Shown: in pieces, positions 17,749-29,107 of the stretch | Layout of the letters: every line of letters begins with the position of its first letter | Position numbering within the stretch: position 1 is the stretch's first letter | The notes under the pieces: model-generated | The model's database searches: none | The model's input: only the letters and a program-made list of their open reading frames with translations | What the model was told of the DNA's origin: nothing | Made by a program: the position numbers and the translations under genes | DNA from: Antarcticirhabdus aurantiaca | GTDB taxonomy: Bacteria; Pseudomonadota; Alphaproteobacteria; Rhizobiales; Rhizobiaceae | Length of the DNA: 64,000 nt | Direction of reading: 5' to 3' | Assembly (NCBI RefSeq): GCF_009765365.1 | Contig: NZ_VTOM01000005.1 | Coordinates: forward strand, 62,001 to 126,000

Positions 17749-17772
17749 GAAACCTGTTCAGCGACAGGTTTC
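17749..17772. promoter_or_regulatory. inverted repeat upstream of MarR gene
   Basis: GAAACCTGT-N6-ACAGGTTTC is a perfect 9-bp inverted repeat with a 6-base spacer. It lies about 40 bases upstream of the preferred MarR start, where an autoregulatory operator is expected. Its presence argues against starting the gene at 17746, which would place it inside the coding region. Confidence 0.65.
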
Positions 17773-17808
17773 GGCCAAGCAGCGATATGTGATTCGACCG
17801 CAGGCGGG

Positions 17809-18279
17809 ATGCAGACGATGCCCATGACGTCGGGAAATTCATTCGGCTTCCTTTTGGCCGACAATGCTCGACTGTTTCGTCAGGCGCTCGAGAAGTCCAT
17901 CACCGAAGCGGGGCTCGGCCTGACGGCCGGCGAGATCCGCGCCTTGTCCCACGTGGCCCGCCACGACGGCTCGCGCCAGGCCGTTCTGGCCGACCGCATG
18001 GGCGTGGAGCCGATGACGCTGTCCGCCTATCTCGACCGCCTCGAGGCCCGCAAGCTCATCACCCGCACGGTCGATCCCACGGATCGCCGCGCCAAAGTCA
18101 TCCACGTCACCGAGAAGGCGGCCGCGGTGTTCGCCGAGCTCCGCCCCGTCGTGGAGAAGACGATGGCCCGCGCGACCCAAGGGGTGCCGGCCGCCGATCT
18201 CAAGCGGCTCGACGAGATCATGATGCTCATCCGCGCGAACCTGACGTCGGATCCGGCTCTCCTCTACGACAAGGTCTGA
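17809..18279 (+). CDS. MarR-family transcriptional regulator
   Basis: A MarR regulator of about 156 residues. The winged helix is visible as LTAGEIRALSHVARHDGSRQAVLADRMGVEPMTLSAYLDRLEARKLITRTVDPTDRRAKVIHVTEKA, with the wing motif DPTDRRAK. Starts at 17809, 17818 or 17824 are all possible, and no ribosome site decides; 17746 is disfavoured by the inverted repeat. It is divergent from the M3 peptidase and lies ahead of a convergent flavin monooxygenase. The effector is unknown. Confidence 0.9.
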   Translation: MQTMPMTSGNSFGFLLADNARLFRQALEKSITEAGLGLTAGEIRALSHVARHDGSRQAVLADRMGVEPMTLSAYLDRLEARKLITRTVDPTDRRAKVIHVTEKAAAVFAELRPVVEKTMARATQGVPAADLKRLDEIMMLIRANLTSDPALLYDKV

Positions 18280-18295
18280 TCGCGGGGGCGACGCG

Positions 18296-19327
18296 TCACT
18301 CGGCGGCCGCCGCGGCCGCGGTCCCGCTCGCCCCCAGGTCGCGCATGGCCTGCGCGGCGATCGAGAAGGAGTGCATCCGAGCCGCGTGGTCGTGGATCTG
18401 CCCGGTCAGGATCACCTCCTGCGGCCGGTAGGTTTCGATGAAGCCGGACAGGCCCGCCGCCACCGCAGGCGGGGCGCCCACCACCGAGCAGCGCAGCGCC
18501 TGGCGCGCCATGGCGAGGCTGGCGGGATCGAGCACCGCTTCGACGTCGTCCACCGGGCGGGGCAGGGGGCCGGGTCGCCCGGTCCGCAGGTTGGCGAAGG
18601 CCTGGATCATCGAGGTCTGGAGGCGCGCGGCCTCCGCATCCGTGTCGGCCGCGAAGACGTTCAGCGCCAGGATGAAATAGGGCTCGGGCCAGCGCTCGCT
18701 CGGCCGGAAGCTGTCGCGGTAGACCGCCACCGCATCGTCGAGCGCCGCCGGCGCGAAGTGGGAGGCGAAGGCGTAGGGCAGGCCCAGATAAGCCGCGAGC
18801 TGCGCGCCGTAGAGCGAGGAGCCGAGGATGAAGACCGGCACCTGCGTGCCCACGCCCGGCACCGCACGCACCCGCGCCGGCGGCTCGCCCGGTTCTTCGC
18901 GGGCGAAGTATCCGATCAGTTCGACGACGTCCTGGGGAAAGCGGTCGCCGCCTTCGAGGTTGCGGCGCAATGCGCGCGCCGTTTCCATGTCGGTGCCCGG
19001 GGCACGCCCGAGGCCGAGGTCGATGCGGTCGGGATAAAGCGTCGCCAGGGTGCCGAACTGCTCGGCGACGACGAGGGGCGCGTGGTTCGGCAGCATGATG
19101 CCGCCCGCCCCGACGCGGATCGTCCTGGTGCGGCCCGCGACGAAGCCGATGGCCACGGCCGTCGCGGCGCTGGCGATGCCGGTCATGTTGTGGTGCTCGG
19201 CGAGCCAGAAGCGCTTGTAGCCGAGCGCTTCGGCGTGTGCCGCGAGGTCGGCCGAGTTCTGCAGGGCCTGCGCTGCCGTCGAGCCTTCGGGGATCGGTGA
19301 CAGGTCGAGGATCGAGTAAGGGGTCAT
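18296..19327 (-). CDS. LLM-class flavin-dependent oxidoreductase
   Basis: A 343-residue luciferase-like monooxygenase using FMNH2. Typical segments are the start [84 protein letters not shown] and the C-terminal [13 protein letters not shown]. The substrate is unknown. Members of this subgroup oxidise alkanesulfonates, aldehydes or other small molecules. ATG 19327 is preferred because homology starts there. It converges with the MarR gene, only 16 bases apart. Confidence 0.93.
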   Translation of the reverse strand: MTPYSILDLSPIPEGSTAAQALQNSADLAAHAEALGYKRFWLAEHHNMTGIASAATAVAIGFVAGRTRTIRVGAGGIMLPNHAPLVVAEQFGTLATLYPDRIDLGLGRAPGTDMETARALRRNLEGGDRFPQDVVELIGYFAREEPGEPPARVRAVPGVGTQVPVFILGSSLYGAQLAAYLGLPYAFASHFAPAALDDAVAVYRDSFRPSERWPEPYFILALNVFAADTDAEAARLQTSMIQAFANLRTGRPGPLPRPVDDVEAVLDPASLAMARQALRCSVVGAPPAVAAGLSGFIETYRPQEVILTGQIHDHAARMHSFSIAAQAMRDLGASGTAAAAAAE

Positions 19328-19374
19328 GTGCGCGAAAGCCTTCTTCTCCCCGAGAGATGGGGAGGACGGGCCGC

Positions 19375-19419
19375 CATGTGAAGCGCGAGGACGCGAAGCG
19401 CGAGCATGTGAAGCGCGAG
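19375..19419. repeat. three tandem 15-bp repeats
   Basis: Three consecutive 15-base units: CATGTGAAGCGCGAG, GACGCGAAGCGCGAG, CATGTGAAGCGCGAG. Units 1 and 3 are identical, and unit 2 differs at four positions within its first five bases. The array lies in the gap between the divergent flavin monooxygenase and LysE genes, about 50 bases upstream of the monooxygenase ATG. Confidence 0.8.
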
Positions 19420-19602
19420 ACCCGTGTCGGCGCGGCGTGGCCGGGAGCAAGCCCTGCGCGCACGGGCTCGCGCTTCCACCATCTGCTCGCATCCCCGGAT
19501 GCGCCGCGCCACCGGCATCTGCCGGTGACGTCGAACCTTCCCCAGCGTCATGATGAAGATCCCCGCGGCTTCGCGCCGCCTTCCGGACATGCCGCGATTC
19601 CG

Positions 19603-20244
19603 ATGCCCGATCCCGTTCCCACCGCGCCGCTTCTCGCCTTCGCCACCACCTACATGATGCTCGCGGCCCTGCCGGGGCCCAACTTCCTCGTCGTGGCGCA
19701 GGCGAGCCTGTCGCCCCGGCCGCGAGCCGGGATCCTGGCGGCGGCCGGCATCGCCACGGGGGCCGGGCTCCTGGCGCTCCTGACGCTGTCCCTCGCCAGC
19801 CGCCTCGGGCCCGATCCCGCCATGGCACTGGCCGCGCAGGCGGGCTTTGCCGGCCTCCTGCTCCTCGTCGGCGGCCGGGCGCTGATGCGCCTCGCGCGCC
19901 CCGCATCGTCCGCAGCCTCGCCGCGGGCGCCAACCGCGGCAAGGCGGGGCGTCTTTGTTCTCGCCTTCGCCACCGCGGCGGCCAATCCCGTGAGCGCCGC
20001 CTTCTTCGGCTCCTATCTCGTCGCCAGCCGCTCGGGCAGCGATGCGGGGCTGAGCGCGCCGGCCGCGGCCGGCACGGTGTTTCTCGTGGCGGCGCTCTGG
20101 TTCGGCGCGCTCGCATGGGCCTTGTCGGCGGGACCGTTCCGCTCGTTTCTCGGCCGCTACCGCGATGTCCTCGACGCGGCGATCGCCCTCGGTCTGCTGA
20201 TGGCCGGAACGGCGATGCTTGTTCGGCTGCTAACGGCAACCTGA
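19603..20244 (+). CDS. LysE family exporter
   Basis: A 213-residue LysE/RhtB-type exporter with about six hydrophobic helices. The family signature is [34 protein letters not shown] near the start. The second conserved block is [19 protein letters not shown]. These transporters export amino acids or other small metabolites. The substrate is not predictable. ATG 19603 places the first helix directly after a short N-terminus; the frame continues upstream through repeats without family features. Another LysE gene occurs at 42259-42906. Confidence 0.92.
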   Translation: MPDPVPTAPLLAFATTYMMLAALPGPNFLVVAQASLSPRPRAGILAAAGIATGAGLLALLTLSLASRLGPDPAMALAAQAGFAGLLLLVGGRALMRLARPASSAASPRAPTAARRGVFVLAFATAAANPVSAAFFGSYLVASRSGSDAGLSAPAAAGTVFLVAALWFGALAWALSAGPFRSFLGRYRDVLDAAIALGLLMAGTAMLVRLLTAT

Positions 20245-20355
20245 GGGCGGAGCGGCAGGGCCGGCTCAATCTTTGTTTGACATCGTTCTTCCCTTGGGGA
20301 AGGTTGATGGCGAGGGAAACGGGCGCCCGGCGCCCCGACAGCGGCGAGCGGCGGC

Positions 20356-21525
20356 ATGGTGGCGAACCTCGACGCGGACGCGATGTCCGACACCATCGGC
20401 ACGATCTATGCCGCGGCGCGCGAGCCCACGCTCTGGCCGCAGGCGATCGAGCGCCTGCGCGTCCAGTTCGACGGCTCGCGGGCCTGCATCCTGCGCACCG
20501 GCTTCGATCCCCACACCCTCCACAGCTTCGTGTCGCCCGGCGAATTCGACCGGATCGCGATGGCGCTCGAGGATCTCTTCGACTCCTACCGCGTCCTGGA
20601 AAGCCGCATGACGGTGGTCCCGCTCGGCCTCGTCTACAGCGACATGGCGCTGCACGGCCCGGAAACGCTGCGCGCCTCGCGCTTCTGGAAGGAGTGGATG
20701 GCGCCGCGGGACATGTATGGCGGACTCTGCTGCCGGCTGGTGGCGCGCGGAAACTGCAGCTGGATCTTCGACGTCCAGCGCGGGCTCCGCCAGGATCCGT
20801 TCGACCGGACCGAGACGAGGCTCGTCGGCCTCCTCGCACCCCATCTCGTCCGCGCGATGGAGATGTCCGACGCCCTCGCCGCCGGCCGGGCGGCGGGGCA
20901 GACGCTGGACGCGCTGGACGTCGGTCTCCTCACCGTGGAGGCCGACCTGTCGATCCGCAGCGCGAACCGCGCTGCCGAGGCGCTGCTCGCAGAGCCCGGC
21001 TCGCCGCTGCTTCGCCGCGCCAACCGCCTCGCCGCCGGGGCCGGCCGTACCGACGGGCGTGCCGCCGAAGCGCTGCGCCGGGCCGTCGCCGAGGCCTGTC
21101 CGGGACGCGGCGGTCCCCTGCCGGGGCCGGGGCACGACATCGTCTTCGAGGGCGCCGGGGGCGCGGAGGGCGCGCTGGTCGTGTCCGTCGCGCCGCTCGG
21201 CAGCCTCGACGGGGAGGGGCGGTCCTTCGAGCGCCTCGCGCTCCTCGCCCTTCGGCGCGCGTCCCAGGCGCCGGCCGCCGGCTTCGAGGCCCAGATGCGG
21301 CTCGCCTTCGACCTGTCGCCGAAGGAAGCCTGGCTGATGACGCGGCTCGCCGCCGGCCTGTCCCTCAAGGACATCGCCGAGGAGGGCGGCATCGCGCTGT
21401 CCACCGTGCGCTCCTATCTCGAGGCCGTCTTCGTCAAGACGAACACCCGCCGCCAGGGCCAGCTCGTGTCGCTCGCCAAGAGCCTCGAGCCCGCATGGGG
21501 GCGCTTCACCGGCGGACAGAGCTGA
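20356..21525 (+). CDS. LuxR-type transcriptional regulator
   Basis: A 389-residue regulator. The C-terminal LuxR HTH (about residues 318-380) reads [54 protein letters not shown]. The N-terminal 300 residues contain a degenerate PAS-like segment ([30 protein letters not shown]) but no GAF, ATPase or receiver signature. Such proteins are common in Hyphomicrobiales with unknown ligands. It stands alone upstream of the zinc chaperone gene and ends 68 bases before it, outside the Zur-like box, so the two are probably separate units. Confidence 0.88.
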   Translation: MVANLDADAMSDTIGTIYAAAREPTLWPQAIERLRVQFDGSRACILRTGFDPHTLHSFVSPGEFDRIAMALEDLFDSYRVLESRMTVVPLGLVYSDMALHGPETLRASRFWKEWMAPRDMYGGLCCRLVARGNCSWIFDVQRGLRQDPFDRTETRLVGLLAPHLVRAMEMSDALAAGRAAGQTLDALDVGLLTVEADLSIRSANRAAEALLAEPGSPLLRRANRLAAGAGRTDGRAAEALRRAVAEACPGRGGPLPGPGHDIVFEGAGGAEGALVVSVAPLGSLDGEGRSFERLALLALRRASQAPAAGFEAQMRLAFDLSPKEAWLMTRLAAGLSLKDIAEEGGIALSTVRSYLEAVFVKTNTRRQGQLVSLAKSLEPAWGRFTGGQS

Positions 21526-21548
21526 GCCGGCGAGCTGGCCAAGCCGAA

Positions 21549-21563
21549 TGTAATGATATAACA
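21549..21563. promoter_or_regulatory. Zur-like box upstream of aztD
   Basis: TGTAATGATATAACA is an imperfect palindrome (TGTnAT...ATnACA) 31 bases upstream of the aztD ATG. It resembles the AT-rich palindromes bound by the zinc uptake repressor Zur in alphaproteobacteria. It stands out as an A/T island in a GC-rich region. Confidence 0.6.
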
Positions 21564-21593
21564 GAACATCTCCGAACAAGCCGGAGATGACGA

Positions 21594-22841
21594 ATGACGA
21601 TCCTGCAACTTATGACGGCCGCGCTCTGCGCCGCCGCCGGGCTCGCGCCGGGCGCGGCGCTCGCGCAGGCGGCCCCACACGCCCAGGCCGACGGCCAGGC
21701 CCGGGCGGAACTCGGCACGCATTACCGCCTCTTCGTCGGCGATCACGGGGCGGGGGTCGTGCGCGCCCTCGATCTCGCGAACGGCGCGAGCGCCGGCACC
21801 TTCGCGCTCGACCAGAGCCCGGCGCTGACGCGTAGCGCGAGCGGGCGCACGGTCTTCGCAGTGCAGGGCGAGGCCGGCAAGGTCGCGGTGATCGCGACGG
21901 GCGTGTCCTTCGAGGACCACGGCGACCACGGCGACCTCCACGTGGCGGCGCCCGAGCTCCTGCCCGTCACGATCGAGGGCGCCAAGCCGGCGCACGTCGT
22001 CGAAGACTCGGGCCGGATCGCGCTCTTCGACGACGGCACGGGCGCGGTGTCGCTGTTTGCGGAAAGCGCCGTCCTGGACAAGGGCGCGTCCTTCGAGCCG
22101 CGCGTCCTCCAGCCGGGCGCCGCCCATCACGGTCTCGCCGCGCCGATGGGGGACTTCCTCGTCGTGTCCGTGCCGGGCGCGACGCCCGACGACCCGCGCC
22201 TCGGCCTGAAGGTGCTGGACAAGGAGGGTGAGACGGTCGGCGCGGTGGTGGACTGCCCCGGCGTCCACGGCCAGGCCCAGTCGGCCCGCACCTTCGCCTT
22301 CGGCTGCAAGGACGGCATCGTCGTGGCGACGCCCGGCGGTGCCGGCGAGCCGCCCAGGCTCGAGCACGTCTCGACGGCGGCGCTGGGCGAGGGCAACGTG
22401 TCGACGCTCAAGGGCGGCACGACCATGCAGTTCTTTCTGGGCAATTACGGGCCGCAGGCCGTCGTGATCATCGAGCCCGGCGCCGCGGAGCCTTTCCGCA
22501 AGGTCGAGCTGCCGACGCGCCGCGTCGACTTCGCGCTCGATCCCGCCGAGGCGCGTAACGCCTACATCCTCACCGAGGACGGTCGGCTCCACCGCCTGGA
22601 CGTGGTGACCGGCCGGATCGAGCAGAGCGTCGCGCTGACCGAGCCCTATTCCATGGACGGGCATTGGCGCGACCCGCGCCCGCGCCTCGCGGTGGCGGGC
22701 GACCACCTCGCCGTCACCGATCCGTCGAAGGGCCTCGTGCGGATCGTCTCCACCGACAGGCTGGCCCAGGAGCGCACCATCCCCGTGGAGGGCGTGCCCT
22801 ACACGATCGTCGCGGTGGGCGGCTCGGGCGCCGTCCACTGA
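21594..22841 (+). CDS. aztD: periplasmic zinc metallochaperone AztD-like
   Basis: A 415-residue secreted protein with a signal peptide (residues 1-25, ending ALAQA). The body is a beta-propeller of repeated blades such as RLFVGDHGAGVVRALDLANG and SGRTVFAVQGEAGKVAVIATG. A His/Asp-rich loop DHGDHGDLH lies at about residues 107-116, and a conserved segment VDCPGVHGQAQ comes later. These match AztD, which hands zinc to the solute-binding protein AztC of the AztABC transporter. No aztABC genes lie beside it here. A Zur-like box precedes it, consistent with zinc-limitation control. Assignment is by motif and context. Confidence 0.8.
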   Translation: MTILQLMTAALCAAAGLAPGAALAQAAPHAQADGQARAELGTHYRLFVGDHGAGVVRALDLANGASAGTFALDQSPALTRSASGRTVFAVQGEAGKVAVIATGVSFEDHGDHGDLHVAAPELLPVTIEGAKPAHVVEDSGRIALFDDGTGAVSLFAESAVLDKGASFEPRVLQPGAAHHGLAAPMGDFLVVSVPGATPDDPRLGLKVLDKEGETVGAVVDCPGVHGQAQSARTFAFGCKDGIVVATPGGAGEPPRLEHVSTAALGEGNVSTLKGGTTMQFFLGNYGPQAVVIIEPGAAEPFRKVELPTRRVDFALDPAEARNAYILTEDGRLHRLDVVTGRIEQSVALTEPYSMDGHWRDPRPRLAVAGDHLAVTDPSKGLVRIVSTDRLAQERTIPVEGVPYTIVAVGGSGAVH

Positions 22842-22851
22842 CGCAAGCACC

Positions 22852-22883
22852 GAAGGGGGCGGGCCGCGAAGGCCGCCCCCTTC
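22852..22883. terminator. hairpin between convergent aztD and argG
   Basis: GAAGGGGGCGG (22852-22862) pairs perfectly with 22873-22883. It ends 9 bases from the argG stop and follows the aztD stop closely, so it probably ends both transcripts. Confidence 0.7.
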
Positions 22884-22892
22884 TTCGCGTCC

Positions 22893-24116
22893 TCAGATGC
22901 CGCCGTCGCGCTTGGCGAGCGTGCGCAGCCGCAGGGCGTTGAGGCGGATGAAGCCCGCCGCGTCCTTCTGGTCGTAGGCGCCGTGGTCGTCCTCGAAGGT
23001 GACGAGCGCGTCCGAATAGAGCGACTTCGGCGAGGAGCGGCCGATCACCGTGACGTTGCCCTTGTAGAGCTTGAGGCGCACCTCGCCCTCGACGTGCTCC
23101 TGGCTCTTGTCGATGAGGGCCTGCAGCATCAGGCGCTCGGGCGAGAACCAGAAGCCGTTGTAGATCAGCGCCGCGTAGCGCGGCATCAGGTCGTCCTTGA
23201 GGTGCATCGCGCCGCGGTCGAGCGTGATCGATTCGATCGCGCGGTGCGCCGCGATCAGGATCGTGCCGCCCGGCGTCTCGTAGATGCCGCGCGACTTCAT
23301 GCCGACGAAGCGGTTCTCGACGAGATCGAGGCGGCCGATGCCGTTGTCGCGGCCGAGATCGTTCAGCGCCGCCAGGAGCTCGTGGGGCGCGAGGCGCTTG
23401 CCGTCGACCGAGACGGGATCGCCCTTGGCGAAGCCGATCGTGATCTCGGTCGCGCGGTCGGGTGCCTCCTCGGGCGCGATCGTGCGCTGGAAGACGTAAG
23501 GGGGCGGCGCCTCGGCCGGGTCCTCCAGCACCTTGCCTTCGGAGGAGGAGTGCAGGAGGTTCGCGTCGACGGAGAAGGGCGCCTCGCCGCGCTTGTCCTT
23601 GGCGACCGGGATCTGGTTCTTCTCGGCGAAGTCGAGGAGGTCGGTGCGGCTCTTGAAGGTCCATTCGCGCCAGGGCGCGATGATCTTGATGTCCGGGTTC
23701 AGCGCGTAGGCCGAGAGCTCGAAGCGGACCTGGTCGTTGCCCTTGCCCGTCGCGCCGTGGGCGATGGCGTCGGCGCCGGTCTCGGCGGCGATCTCGACGA
23801 GGCGCTTGGAGATCAGCGGCCGGGCGATGGAGGTGCCGAGGAGATAGGTGCCCTCGTAGAGCGCGTTCGCCCGGAACATCGGGAACACGAAGTCGCGGCA
23901 GAACTCCTCGCGCACGTCCTCGATGAAGATTTCCTTGATGCCGAGCATCTCGGCCTTCTTCCGGGCCGGCTCCAGCTCCTCGCCCTGGCCGAGGTCGGCG
24001 GTGAAGGTCACGACCTCCGCGCCGAGCTCCGTCTGGAGCCATTTCAGGATGATCGAGGTGTCGAGCCCGCCGGAATAGGCGAGAACGACCTTCTTCACGT
24101 CGCGGCGGCTGACCAT
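22893..24116 (-). CDS. argG: argininosuccinate synthase
   Basis: ArgG (about 407 residues) condenses citrulline and aspartate with ATP in arginine synthesis. Motifs: the ATP pyrophosphatase loop [15 protein letters not shown] near the N-terminus, the adenylate region [14 protein letters not shown], and the C-terminal [21 protein letters not shown]. Length is normal for type I ArgG. ATG 24116 (MVSRRDVKK) matches the family start; an in-frame ATG at 24140 would add eight residues and has no better ribosome site. No other arg genes are adjacent. Confidence 0.97.
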   Translation of the reverse strand: MVSRRDVKKVVLAYSGGLDTSIILKWLQTELGAEVVTFTADLGQGEELEPARKKAEMLGIKEIFIEDVREEFCRDFVFPMFRANALYEGTYLLGTSIARPLISKRLVEIAAETGADAIAHGATGKGNDQVRFELSAYALNPDIKIIAPWREWTFKSRTDLLDFAEKNQIPVAKDKRGEAPFSVDANLLHSSSEGKVLEDPAEAPPPYVFQRTIAPEEAPDRATEITIGFAKGDPVSVDGKRLAPHELLAALNDLGRDNGIGRLDLVENRFVGMKSRGIYETPGGTILIAAHRAIESITLDRGAMHLKDDLMPRYAALIYNGFWFSPERLMLQALIDKSQEHVEGEVRLKLYKGNVTVIGRSSPKSLYSDALVTFEDDHGAYDQKDAAGFIRLNALRLRTLAKRDGGI

Positions 24117-24357
24117 GGCTGTCGGATCCCGGATCGTCATGTCGAAAAATTAAGGTGCCGCGGATGTGGCCGAGAATGCCGCGCGACGCAAGGGTTGCCG
24201 GCTGCCGGCCACCCGCCGAGGGGCGCGCGGGTCTCCGCCGCACAACCGGGAAGGGCGTCGTTGGCTGGAACATCACGTTTGCCGCCTCGTTAACCCTGCC
24301 GAAGCCCGCCGACACCACGCGGCATGAACGTGGGGCGGGCGCCAACGGGAGAGTTCC

Positions 24358-25452
24358 ATGAGCGATTACAGGAATCAGGGCGGCTACGGCCGCGACCGCT
24401 TCCGCGACGAGAACGAGCGCGACGACCGCTTCGGCCGGACCGACGAGCGCACCGCGCGCCGCGGCGGCTTCAACGACGAGGACCGCTTCCGCAGCGAATC
24501 CTTCTCCTCCGGTCGCGAGTCCGACTGGCGCTATGGCGGCCGCGACGACGAGCGTCGCGACAGCGGCTACGGGCGCGGCGACTACGGCTATGGCCGCGGC
24601 GAATCCGGCTACGGGCGCGGCTCCTCGGGCGATTACCTGTCCAACGCCGCCCACGGCTACGGCCGCTCGTCCTATGGCGGTGTCGACTTCGACCGCTCCG
24701 AGCGCAGCTCCGGCTTCGGCAGCTCGCGCGGCGATTACGGCTCCGGCCGTGAATACGGTTCCGACCGCGACTACGGCCGCAGCGACTACGGCCGCAGCGA
24801 CGCCGGTTCCGGCTACGGCGCAGACCGGTATCGGGAAGCCTTCGGGCGCGGCAGCGACTACCGTGATCGCGACCGCGATGGGCGCGGCGGCTTCGGCTAC
24901 GGCTCCGACACCAACCGGCCGGGCGAGCGCTCCTTCTTCGAGCGGGCCGGCGACGAGATCTCGTCCTGGTTCGGCGACCACGACGCCGAGCGCCGCCGCG
25001 AAGCGGATCGCCAGTACGGCGGTCGCGGCCCGAAGAACTACACGCGCTCCGACGAGCGCATCCGCGACGACATCAACGACCGGCTGACCGACGACCACTA
25101 CCTCGACGCCTCCGACATCGACGTGAGCGTGAAGGACCGCGAGGTCACGCTGACCGGCCACGTGCCGAGCCGCGACCAGAAGCGCCGCGCCGAGGACGTC
25201 GCCGAGCGCGTGTCGGGCGTCACCCACGTCCAGAACAACCTGCGCGTCCAGGGCCAAAGCCAGAGCCAGGGCCAGTGGTCCTCGGGCGGCTCGACCGCGG
25301 GTTCGACGGGCTTCAACACCTCCACCGCCGGCACGACGTCGTCCACCGGCAGCTACGGCGGCTCGACGAGCGGAACCTCCGGATCGACGCTCTCCGGCGA
25401 CACGGCCGGCACGTCGAGCACCCTGTCCGGCCGCGGCTCGACCACGACCTGA
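24358..25452 (+). CDS. BON-domain protein with long Gly/Arg/Tyr/Ser-rich region
   Basis: A 364-residue protein. Residues 1 to about 190 are low complexity, full of GYG, RGDYG and SDYGR units, and look intrinsically disordered. A single BON domain follows (about 235-300: RDDINDRLTDDHYLDASDIDVSVKDREVTLTGHVPSRDQKRRAEDVAERVSGVTHVQNNLRV). A Ser/Thr/Gly-rich tail (GSTAGSTG...) ends the protein. BON domains bind phospholipids or OmpA-like partners and are linked to osmotic stress. There is no signal peptide, so export is uncertain. The ribosome site GGGAGAG precedes the ATG. Confidence 0.88.
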   Translation: MSDYRNQGGYGRDRFRDENERDDRFGRTDERTARRGGFNDEDRFRSESFSSGRESDWRYGGRDDERRDSGYGRGDYGYGRGESGYGRGSSGDYLSNAAHGYGRSSYGGVDFDRSERSSGFGSSRGDYGSGREYGSDRDYGRSDYGRSDAGSGYGADRYREAFGRGSDYRDRDRDGRGGFGYGSDTNRPGERSFFERAGDEISSWFGDHDAERRREADRQYGGRGPKNYTRSDERIRDDINDRLTDDHYLDASDIDVSVKDREVTLTGHVPSRDQKRRAEDVAERVSGVTHVQNNLRVQGQSQSQGQWSSGGSTAGSTGFNTSTAGTTSSTGSYGGSTSGTSGSTLSGDTAGTSSTLSGRGSTTT

Positions 25453-25591
25453 GACCGGCGACGCCGCATCTTTCGACGGACCCCGGCGCGGCGACGCGCC
25501 GGGGATCTTCGCGTCACGACCTGGCCTTGCACCCGTAGCCGGATCGAAACTTCGCCGTGAACCCGCAGGGCGCGAGGACGGTTCGGGAAGC

Positions 25592-26209
25592 ATGGCCGAA
25601 TCCGATCCTTCCCAAGCCCTCGCCTTTCTCCGCCGCCCCGCCGTTCACCTCTGCATCGACATGCAGCGTATGTTCGGCGAGGACACGGAGTGGAAGACGC
25701 CCTGGATGACGCGCGTCCTACCCGTGGTCGAGCGCCTTTGCGCGCATCGTCCGGCGGACACCGTCTTCACCCGCTTCATGCCGCCGGAGCGCCCGGACGC
25801 CGCGGAAGGGGCGTGGAGTGCGTATTTCGGGCGATGGCGCGACTTCTGCCGCGACCGCATCGATCCCGGCCTCCTCGACCTGATGCCGCCGCTCCAGCGA
25901 TTCACCCCGCCGGCCGAAGTGGTCAATAAGCCGGCTTATTCTCCTTTCGAGTCCTCGCCTCTCGACGAGATCCTCAAGCGTCGCGGCGCCGAGACGCTGA
26001 TCGTCTCGGGGGCGGAGACCGACGTCTGCGTTCTCTCCGCGATCATGTCGGCGATCGATCGGGGCTACTACGTCGTCGTCGCCCGCGACGCGCTCTGCTC
26101 GTCGGCCGACGAGACTCACGACGCCCTGATGAAGCTCTACGAAGACCGCTTCGGCCAGCAGCTCGCGCTGACCAACAGCGAGGCGATCCTGGCGATGTGG
26201 CGCGACTGA
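25592..26209 (+). CDS. isochorismatase-family cysteine hydrolase
   Basis: A 205-residue alpha/beta hydrolase of the isochorismatase/nicotinamidase family. The catalytic triad appears as Asp in CIDMQRMF, Lys in VNKPAYSPF and Cys in AETDVCVLSAIMSAIDRGY. Substrates in this family include isochorismate, nicotinamide, N-carbamoyl compounds and ureidoacrylate, and cannot be chosen here. It stands alone, about 140 bases after the BON gene. Confidence 0.9.
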   Translation: MAESDPSQALAFLRRPAVHLCIDMQRMFGEDTEWKTPWMTRVLPVVERLCAHRPADTVFTRFMPPERPDAAEGAWSAYFGRWRDFCRDRIDPGLLDLMPPLQRFTPPAEVVNKPAYSPFESSPLDEILKRRGAETLIVSGAETDVCVLSAIMSAIDRGYYVVVARDALCSSADETHDALMKLYEDRFGQQLALTNSEAILAMWRD

Positions 26210-26753
26210 CGGGCCGCCCGCCTCCGGCGCGCCGGGCCATCCACCCCCACTTATACACGCCCTCGCCCCCATCACCTACCTTGCCCTCACCGCCGGCCCA
26301 TTCGGATGGGCGCGAATGATCACCGGGATCGTTCGAGGGGGCCGGCGGGCGAGGTTCGGTGCGGTTCGCTTCTTCCGGAGGAGCGCTCACCCGGGCGGCG
26401 CGACGCGCGAGGATCGGTGCAGGCTGTAACGGCCCGTGCCGTGGAGTATCCCCGAAGGCAGACCCGGGCCCCGGTTGGGACAGACCCGAACTCGGGAGGA
26501 CGCCGCCAGGGATGGGTGAAGCCGCCCGTTTCTGGCTCCGACGCGCGCGGTGCGGGATGGCCCCGCACTGGAAAAGCGACGCAGTCCCTCGCGGCGGGCG
26601 CCGCAGGCGGACCCTTTCTGACGAACAGCATACGTCGCAGGTTCGGCCTGCGGCGCCCCCAGCCCTCCCCGCAAGGGAGGCACCCGACTGCTTCAACGCT
26701 CCGGCCGCTCCCCACGCGGCGCGGGATCGCGCCCGCGCGCCCAGACGCTGCTC

Positions 26754-26777
26754 CCTTCTCCCGCTGGCGGGAGAAGG
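26754..26777. repeat. intergenic palindromic repeat, copy 1
   Basis: CCTTCTCCCGC-TG-GCGGGAGAAGG is a perfect 11-bp inverted repeat. Its core (CTCCCGC/GCGGGAG) is shared with the second copy at 26960-26985, which suggests a dispersed REP-like element. Confidence 0.7.
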
Positions 26778-26959
26778 TCGCGGCAGCGGGATGAGGGGCC
26801 CGAAGGGCGGGCGAGACGCGTGGCTCGCCCAGGGGTGCCGAAGGCGAAGGACGCTTCGCGGCACAAGCCGTTTGCTTGGCCGCTGGCGCGGCCGGCACCC
26901 TCACCCGGCCGGCTGCGCCGTCCCCTGGTCGAGCCGCTCGTCTCGCCCGTCCTTGCGGA

Positions 26960-26985
26960 CCCCTCTCCCGCAAGCGGGTGAGGGG
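26960..26985. repeat. intergenic palindromic repeat, copy 2
   Basis: CCCCTCTCCCGC-AA-GCGGGTGAGGGG forms a 12-bp stem with a single mismatch. It lies 33 bases downstream of the nadE stop and could also act in ending that transcript. Confidence 0.7.
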
Positions 26986-27017
26986 AGGGCGCCTCGTCCG
27001 ATCGGCGTTCGCGCGCC

Positions 27018-29075
<2,058 letters not shown>

Positions 29076-29107
29076 GGATGCCTCGATGCTCCTGTTCGGT
29101 CGTCCCG

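Larger units (their letters stand above)
26210..27017. other. 808-base non-coding block rich in palindromic repeats
   Basis: No credible gene is visible. Frames on either strand lack start signals, family motifs and normal codon patterns. The block carries several short GC-rich palindromes of the type CTTCTCCCGC...GCGGGAGAAG that are dispersed between genes in many Hyphomicrobiales. Clear copies are at 26754-26777 and 26960-26985, with further imperfect inverted runs between them. It separates the plus-strand hydrolase gene from the convergent nadE. Confidence 0.6.

Noticed and set aside
17580-17864. An N-terminal extension of the M3 peptidase
   Set aside because: The extra residues have no similarity to the family, lie across the divergent promoter region and overlap the MarR operator.
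19375-19419. Tandem repeats as a possible CRISPR array
   Set aside because: Units are adjacent without unique spacers and only 15 bases long; no cas genes are present.
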